Of a stretch of DNA of 64,000 bases, positions 59,162 through 64,000 are shown piece after piece. Origin of the DNA: an uncultured Clostridia bacterium. Its GTDB lineage: Bacteria; Bacillota; Clostridia; Christensenellales; Aristaeellaceae. Each line of letters opens with the position of its first letter. Position 1 is the stretch's first letter. The position numbers were made by a program, and so were the translations under genes. The notes below the pieces were generated by a model. It was not told the DNA's origin and did no database searches. It was given only the letters and a program-made list of their open reading frames with translations. The DNA lies in contig CALCQO010000023.1 of the NCBI GenBank assembly GCA_937894675.1, positions 62,001 to 126,000 on the forward strand. The letters are read 5' to 3'.

Positions 59162-61579
59162 ATGTTTGTTGCATACCAACCCAATGTGATTGAAAGAAAA
59201 TGGCAGATAATCTGGGAAGAGAACCAGGCGTTTGAGGCGAAGCGTGATTATTCCCTGCCCAAATACTACTGCCTGATCGAATTTCCCTACCCATCAGGGG
59301 CCGGGCTTCATGTGGGGCACCCCCGCAGCAATACGGCCATGGACATCATTGCCCGCAAGCGCCGGATGGAGGGATATAATGTGCTGTATCCCATCGGCTG
59401 GGACGCTTTCGGCCTTCCGACAGAGAATTATGCCATTAAAAACCATGTGCCGCCCGCGGAAGTCACCAAAGAGAACATAGATCATTTCCGTGCCCAGCTG
59501 AAGATTTTGGGCTTCAGTTTTGATTATTCCAGGGAGTTCAGCACGACTGACCCTTCTTACTATAAATGGACGCAGTGGATTTTTCTGAAACTGTATCAGC
59601 ATGGGCTTGCCTACAAGGCGGAGATGCCCATCAACTGGTGCACCAGCTGCAAATGCGGCTTGGCAAATGAAGAAGTTGTAAACGGTGTGTGCGAACGCTG
59701 CGGCAGCGAAGTCATCCGCAAGGTGAAAAATCAGTGGATGCTGCGTATAACCGATTACGCGCAGAAGCTGCTGGACGGATTGGATACCGTCGATTTTATT
59801 GAGCGCGTCAAATTGCAGCAGCGCAACTGGATTGGCCGCAGCGAAGGGGCGGAAATCTGCTTCAATATCGCGGATTCTTCCGAGGCGCTGCGTGTGTTCA
59901 CAACACGCCCTGACACCCTCTTTGGCGCTACCTACATGGTGGTATCCCCGGAGCATCCCATCATCAGCACACTGTCCGAGCGCATCACCAACCTGGACGA
60001 GCTGAGGCAATACAGCCAGATGGCCGCCAGAAAAAGCGATTTCGAGCGCACCGAGATGTCCAAGGAGAAAACCGGTTTGGAAATCAAGGGCATTCGGGCG
60101 ATCAACCCAGCGAATAATGAAGAGATTCCCATCTGGGTGTCCGACTATGTACTGATGTCCTACGGCACTGGCGCCATCATGGCGGTTCCCGCCCACGATG
60201 GAAGGGACTGGGAGTTTGCCAAGAAATTCAACTTGCCTATTGTTGAGGTAGTGGCGGGCGGCAATGTGCAGCAAGAAGTCTATACCGATGTTCAGGACGG
60301 CATCCTTGTCAACAGCGGCTTTATGAACGGCATGCATGTGGACGAGGCCAAAGCCGCCATGATAGATAAACTGGTGGAAAAGGGGATTGGCGAGCGGAAA
60401 GTCAACTACAAACTGCGCGACTGGGTGTTCAGCCGCCAGCGCTATTGGGGCGAGCCGATTCCGGTGATTCATTGCCCTTCCTGTGGTGTTGTTCCCTTGG
60501 AAGAAAAGGACTTGCCCTTGCTGCTGCCGGACGTGGATCAGTATGAGCCCTCCGATTCGGGCGAAAGCCCCCTGGCCGCGATTGAGGACTGGGTCAATGT
60601 GCCCTGCCCCCAGTGCGGGGGAATGGCAAAGCGGGAGACGGACACGATGCCCCAGTGGGCTGGTTCCAGCTGGTACTTCTTGCGCTACTGCGACCCGCAC
60701 AACGATGAGGCCTTTGCTTCCCAGGAAGCTTTGGACTATTGGATGCCTGTTGATTGGTACAACGGCGGGATGGAGCATACTACCCTGCACTTGCTGTACA
60801 GCCGTTTCTGGCATCTGTTCCTGCATGATATTGGCTATGTCAGCGCGCCGGAGCCTTATCAGAAACGCACCAGCCATGGTATGATACTGGGTGAAAACAG
60901 CGAAAAAATGAGCAAATCCCGCGGCAATGTCATCAACCCTGACGATTTGGTTGCCGAAATCGGGGCGGATGCTTTCCGCCTGTATGAGATGTTCATGGGC
61001 GCGTTTGACCAGGCGATACCGTGGAGCATGAACGGCGCCCGCGGCTGCCGCCGCTTCCTCGACCGTGTATGGCGCTTGCAGGAAATTCTGGATAATAAAG
61101 CGGAGGGCATCAGCAAGGACAGGCTGCATGCGGTGAACCAGTGCATTAAAAAGGTGTCTGAAGATTATGAGAGCATGAAATTCAATACCGCCATTGCCGC
61201 CATGATGACTTTGGTGAACGAGTTCTACGACAAAGGCAGCATCACCAAGGGTGAACTGAAAGCTTTGCTTTTGTTGCTGTCGCCTGTCGCGCCCCATATC
61301 TGCGAGGAAATCTGGCAGCTGCAGGGTTATGGTGAACCCATTTACAAGCAGCAGTGGCCGGCATATGATGACAGGTACCTGGTGCTGCCGGAGGTGGAAA
61401 TCGCTGTACAGATCAACGGCAAGGTACGCGGTCACATCATGGTGCGCAGCGACATGACCCATGAAGAAGCGTCCGCAGCATTGCCTGGGCATGATACGGT
61501 GAAAAGCCTTGTGGGGGATAAGCAAATTGTTAAACTAATCTTCATTCCGGGCAGGCTTTTGAACATCGTGGTCAAGTAA
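59162..61579 (+). CDS. leuS: Leucyl-tRNA synthetase
   Basis: 805 aa, ATG 59162 with AAAGGAGG 7 nt before. HIGH variant in SGAGLHVGHPR, KMSKS in EKMSKSRGN, and the editing CP1 domain with the T-rich FTTRPDTLFGATYMVV site. Charges tRNA-Leu. Length matches the bacterial short form. No T-box riboswitch upstream, unusual for a clostridial aminoacyl-tRNA synthetase. Confidence 0.97.
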   Translation: MFVAYQPNVIERKWQIIWEENQAFEAKRDYSLPKYYCLIEFPYPSGAGLHVGHPRSNTAMDIIARKRRMEGYNVLYPIGWDAFGLPTENYAIKNHVPPAEVTKENIDHFRAQLKILGFSFDYSREFSTTDPSYYKWTQWIFLKLYQHGLAYKAEMPINWCTSCKCGLANEEVVNGVCERCGSEVIRKVKNQWMLRITDYAQKLLDGLDTVDFIERVKLQQRNWIGRSEGAEICFNIADSSEALRVFTTRPDTLFGATYMVVSPEHPIISTLSERITNLDELRQYSQMAARKSDFERTEMSKEKTGLEIKGIRAINPANNEEIPIWVSDYVLMSYGTGAIMAVPAHDGRDWEFAKKFNLPIVEVVAGGNVQQEVYTDVQDGILVNSGFMNGMHVDEAKAAMIDKLVEKGIGERKVNYKLRDWVFSRQRYWGEPIPVIHCPSCGVVPLEEKDLPLLLPDVDQYEPSDSGESPLAAIEDWVNVPCPQCGGMAKRETDTMPQWAGSSWYFLRYCDPHNDEAFASQEALDYWMPVDWYNGGMEHTTLHLLYSRFWHLFLHDIGYVSAPEPYQKRTSHGMILGENSEKMSKSRGNVINPDDLVAEIGADAFRLYEMFMGAFDQAIPWSMNGARGCRRFLDRVWRLQEILDNKAEGISKDRLHAVNQCIKKVSEDYESMKFNTAIAAMMTLVNEFYDKGSITKGELKALLLLLSPVAPHICEEIWQLQGYGEPIYKQQWPAYDDRYLVLPEVEIAVQINGKVRGHIMVRSDMTHEEASAALPGHDTVKSLVGDKQIVKLIFIPGRLLNIVVK

Positions 61580-61589
61580 TCGGAACTGT

Positions 61590-61617
61590 TTGATTGGGTT
61601 GGATACGGGTATATTAT
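61590..61617 (+). promoter_or_regulatory. Promoter of trxA
   Basis: TTGATT (61590-61595), 16-nt spacer, TATTAT (61612-61617). Confidence 0.6.
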
Positions 61618-61661
61618 GATTGTAAATCAAGTAACTTCGCATGATGAAAGGTTGGTACAAT

Positions 61662-61970
61662 ATGTCAGTCGTAACTCTTACCAAGGAGAACTTCAAACAG
61701 GAAGTTCTGGAAGCAACGCAGCCGGTTTTAATTGATTTCTGGGCAGCCTGGTGCGGTCCCTGCCGTATGGTTTCCCCCATTGTGGACGAAATCGCGGCGG
61801 AGAACCCCGATATCAAAGTGGGCAAAGTCAATGTTGACGAGCAGCCTGAGCTTGCCCAGCAGCATGGCGTGATGAGCATTCCGACTTTGATTGTTTACAA
61901 GGATGGCAAAGCCGTCAACCAGACGGTAGGAGCGCGCTCTAAGGCTGCGCTGCTGGCGCTGGTAAAGTAA
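61662..61970 (+). CDS. trxA: Thioredoxin
   Basis: 102 aa from ATG 61662. Active site WCGPC with following RM, and cis-Pro region SIPT in VMSIPTLIVYKDG. Small cytosolic dithiol reductant. Start in frame at 61641 would add seven residues and lacks a good ribosome site. Ends at a UUCG-loop terminator. Confidence 0.95.
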   Translation: MSVVTLTKENFKQEVLEATQPVLIDFWAAWCGPCRMVSPIVDEIAAENPDIKVGKVNVDEQPELAQQHGVMSIPTLIVYKDGKAVNQTVGARSKAALLALVK

Positions 61971-61988
61971 AATAGAACCTGATTTTTC

Positions 61989-62011
61989 AAGAGGCTTCGG
62001 CCTCTTTTTTT
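61989..62011 (+). terminator. Terminator after trxA
   Basis: AAGAGGC (61989-61995), stable TTCG tetraloop, GCCTCTT (62000-62006), T-run. Also overlaps the end of the convergent SRAP gene. Confidence 0.9.
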
Positions 62012-62579
62012 ATGCGCTGGCGCGCCGCATGTCCAGCGGAATATCCTGGGGTATGGATAATATTTCCCTGGCCAATTGAGCGGATTGCAGCCAGGCGTCC
62101 CTGAATTCCGCGCTGGGCAGTATCAGGGGCATCCGGTGATGCACCGCCGCCACCGTTTCATTGGCGGGGCGTGTCAGAATCACGAACCGGGGGATGGATT
62201 CCTGCAGTTTGTACAAGCCTGCCAGGAACATGTTTTTCGCTCCCTCAGGGTAAAAAAGAAAAGGTTTCTTTTCCTTGTTCCATTCATAGAAGGCGGTAAC
62301 GGGAACCATGCACCTGGTTTCCTCCAGCATCGGGGCGTACAATGGGCTCTGATGCGCCGTTTCCGAACGGGCGTTGATCACCAGCCGCTGGACGCTGCTT
62401 AGCTTAATACCAAACACCATGGGTTCCACAGTGTCTGAAGTGATGATGGGCGAAGCCAGGGAAGGCACAATATCCCCGCTTCTGACGGCGATAGGGGATT
62501 GCGACGCGAGCGCTTTCGCCAGATAATCGCGCATTTCAATATTCTCTTCCTCTGTGGACACATGATACTTACCGCACAT
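62010..62579 (-). CDS. SOS response-associated peptidase (SRAP/YedK/HMCES family)
   Basis: 189 aa. Catalytic Cys is residue 2 (MCGKYH), with NARSET, FYEWN and AAVHHRMP motifs of the family. These proteins crosslink to abasic sites in single-stranded DNA and shield them. The gene follows dinB with a 9-nt gap and is under the same LexA-boxed promoter. Confidence 0.9.
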   Translation of the reverse strand: MCGKYHVSTEEENIEMRDYLAKALASQSPIAVRSGDIVPSLASPIITSDTVEPMVFGIKLSSVQRLVINARSETAHQSPLYAPMLEETRCMVPVTAFYEWNKEKKPFLFYPEGAKNMFLAGLYKLQESIPRFVILTRPANETVAAVHHRMPLILPSAEFRDAWLQSAQLAREILSIPQDIPLDMRRASA

Positions 62580-62588
62580 ACGCTCTCC

Positions 62589-63827
62589 TCACTCTCTGCC
62601 GTGCATGGCGCCCAGAGGCTGCATGGCATGGTCGTCCACCGGGTTTAAATCAGCCAGGCTGCTGTCCCATACAACAATACCACGGCGGACGGCGTTATGG
62701 CCATAGCGCTTGCGGATCTCATCCAGCGCGCCGTCCAGCCGGTTGTTTTGCCGCCTGGCCGCGGGCAGCCATAAGTTTGTCTGCACGTCCTGGCAGGTGC
62801 TGATGAGGCTGCCGCCGGCCACCCCCAGGGAACGCAGGGGGATTTCCCACTGATATGCTTCGTGTAGCAGGTGGACGGCGGCTTTGGCGATATCCTCCGC
62901 CGCGTCAGTGGGTTGCTGCAGGCGCATCTGCCGGCCAAAACACATCAGGGATGTATCCCGCAGCGAAATCGACACGGTACTGCAGGCAACCTGGTGGCGG
63001 CGCATGCGCGCCGCGACGCTCTCGCACAACAGATAGAGGATGGATTTTGCCTCTTCCTCGCACCGGATATCATGGGGCGGTGTGGTGCTGTTGCCGATGG
63101 ATTTGATCTCGTCCGCTGTCTCAGGGGACAGCACCGGGGAGTTATCTTCCCCTCTTGCGAAAGCCTGGATGGTTAGTCCGTTTTTGCCAAAGGCCTGCAA
63201 CAGCAAATTGGTGTCGCACTGCGCGAGCTGGCCGATGGTGTGGATGCCCATCTGCGCCAGGCGTTTTTTTGTCGCCCTGCCCACAAACAACAGGTCGTCA
63301 ACGGACCTGATCCAGACCTTCTCCCGAAAGTTTTCCGGCGTTATCACGGTGGTAGCATCCGGTTTGCGCATCTCCGAACCCAGTTTGGCAAACACCTTGT
63401 TGTAACTAACGCCCACGGAGGTGGTGATGCCCAGCTCCTCTTTGGCTGCCTGCCGGATGCGAGCGGCGATTTCTTCCCCGCTAAGGGCGTGATGGCTTAC
63501 ATCCAGCCAGCTTTCGTCCAGGCCGAAGGGTTCAACAAAGGGGGTGTATTGCCGGCAGATGGAGCGCAGGCCTCGGGAATAATCAAGGTACACTTTATGA
63601 CGGGCGTGAATCAGCATAAGCTGCGGGCATTTCTTTTTCGCCTCCCAGAGCACTTCTCCAGTAAAAATGCCGTATGCCTTGGCCTCGGGCGATTTTGCCA
63701 GCACGATGCCATGGCGCAGGTTCGGGTCGCCGCAGACAACCAAAGGCTTGCCGCGCAGGTGCGGATTGGCGGCCAGCTCAATGGTCGCGTAAAAGCTGTT
63801 GCAGTCACAATGAAGAATGGTACGCAT
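62589..63827 (-). CDS. dinB: DNA polymerase IV (Y family)
   Basis: 412 aa from ATG 63827 (GGGG 7 nt before). Palm-domain acidic residues in HCDCNSFYATIE and LDESWLDVS; HhH and little-finger domains follow. Translesion synthesis. Size is larger than E. coli DinB (351 aa) because of a longer C-terminal tail. Longer in-frame starts pass through the LexA box and are rejected. Confidence 0.93.
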   Translation of the reverse strand: MRTILHCDCNSFYATIELAANPHLRGKPLVVCGDPNLRHGIVLAKSPEAKAYGIFTGEVLWEAKKKCPQLMLIHARHKVYLDYSRGLRSICRQYTPFVEPFGLDESWLDVSHHALSGEEIAARIRQAAKEELGITTSVGVSYNKVFAKLGSEMRKPDATTVITPENFREKVWIRSVDDLLFVGRATKKRLAQMGIHTIGQLAQCDTNLLLQAFGKNGLTIQAFARGEDNSPVLSPETADEIKSIGNSTTPPHDIRCEEEAKSILYLLCESVAARMRRHQVACSTVSISLRDTSLMCFGRQMRLQQPTDAAEDIAKAAVHLLHEAYQWEIPLRSLGVAGGSLISTCQDVQTNLWLPAARRQNNRLDGALDEIRKRYGHNAVRRGIVVWDSSLADLNPVDDHAMQPLGAMHGRE

Positions 63828-63844
63828 ACAAAACCCCATAACGA

Positions 63845-63856
63845 GAACTAATGTTC
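63845..63856 (-). promoter_or_regulatory. LexA (SOS) box
   Basis: GAACTAATGTTC, within a perfect-armed GAGAAC-TAAT-GTTCTC palindrome (63843-63858). It fits the Gram-positive LexA core GAAC-N4-GTTC and lies directly after the -10 of the dinB promoter. Confidence 0.9.
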
Positions 63857-63858
63857 TC

Positions 63859-63886
63859 ATTATAGCACAAGTTGACTCTGGCGCAA
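63859..63886 (-). promoter_or_regulatory. Promoter of the dinB–SRAP operon
   Basis: TTGCGC (63881-63886), 16-nt spacer, TATAAT (63859-63864) with extended -10 TGC, on the minus strand. Confidence 0.75.
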
Positions 63887-63940
63887 GGGGGGATTTCATC
63901 CAACCATACACGGGCGTTTAGCGCTTACAACCGCCTCCCC

Positions 63941-63969
63941 TTGACCGACATCTGGCTTCTTCGTATAAT
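63941..63969 (+). promoter_or_regulatory. Promoter directed out of the right edge
   Basis: TTGACC (63941-63946), 17-nt spacer, TATAAT (63964-63969). A GGAAGGGG site and ATG (63995) follow, so a plus-strand gene probably begins at the edge; nothing can be said of its product. Confidence 0.75.
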
Positions 63970-64000
63970 AACTGCGAAATCATGGAAGGGGCGAATGAGA

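Noticed and set aside
59294..61525. A 743-codon open frame on the minus strand opposite leuS.
   Set aside because: It is the antisense shadow of a highly conserved, codon-biased gene; no ribosome site, no recognisable domain, His/Gln-rich translation typical of shadow frames.

Overview
The window is chromosomal DNA from a moderately GC-rich (roughly mid-50s %, by eye) anaerobic Firmicute, most likely of the class Clostridia. Supporting signs are a SCIFF ranthipeptide locus, strong AGGAGG ribosome sites with many TTG/GTG starts, Asp23/YloU–YloV, an IscR–IscS–IscU operon, a GAAC-N4-GTTC type LexA box, ScpA/ScpB, YhaM and YybS homologues, and spore-former-like VanY/L,D-transpeptidase wall enzymes. 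There are no rRNA or tRNA genes, insertion sequences, CRISPR arrays or prophage. It looks like core genome with a few lineage-specific loci.

Layout. 1-1786: start of an iron alcohol dehydrogenase (minus), diverging from a SCIFF precursor (48 aa, scfA) and its radical SAM maturase. 1883-4878: aminotransferase and convergent mnmG. 5006-7794: secreted solute-binding protein translationally coupled to a galactokinase-family gene. 7861-11637: a 1258-residue secreted protein made of about 24 Cys/His repeats. 11795-12058: rpsT. 12143-19726 (minus): nuclease/SNF2 helicase, ruvC, ruvA, ruvB, queA, a small membrane protein, psuK and psuG. 19860-21611: a multidomain L,D-transpeptidase. 21767-25861: YloU, YloV (FakA-like) and recG. 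25948-36145: a long plus-strand run iscR-iscS-iscU-hflX-three VanY peptidases-YprB nuclease-TPR-M50 protease-scpA-scpB ending at a strong terminator. 36189-45441 (minus): a lipoprotein, and the run topoisomerase B-topoisomerase A-YybS-rplI-dnaB-YhaM. 45566-49935: a 2H phosphoesterase and a heterodimeric ABC exporter behind a leader peptide and attenuator. 49969-51243: SH3/peptidoglycan-binding protein. 51453-55947: two FAD dehydrogenases and a CoA-disulfide reductase–rhodanese. 56005-58079 (minus): nahK-like kinase and galE. 58165-59016: leucine-rich repeat protein. 59162-61970: leuS, trxA. 62010-63827 (minus): dinB and an SRAP peptidase behind a LexA box.

How the genes work together. Several groups are coherent: DNA repair (nuclease/helicase with RuvABC; recG; SOS-controlled dinB–SRAP), Fe-S assembly with its own IscR operator, chromosome dynamics (topoisomerase pair, dnaB, scpAB), cell-wall turnover (three VanY paralogues, L,D-transpeptidase, PG-binding protein), hexose salvage (galK-like, nahK, galE), RNA modification and salvage (mnmG, queA, psuKG). 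The observations I consider most rewarding are the leader peptide/terminator in front of the ABC exporter, the SCIFF locus with a hairpin between precursor and maturase, the Cys-repeat protein with nested higher-order duplications, an HflX with an intact JAMM motif, and the PD-(D/E)xK–SNF2 fusion driving the ruvCAB operon.

All calls are from reading the sequence; no database search was possible. No stretch longer than 300 bases is without a gene.
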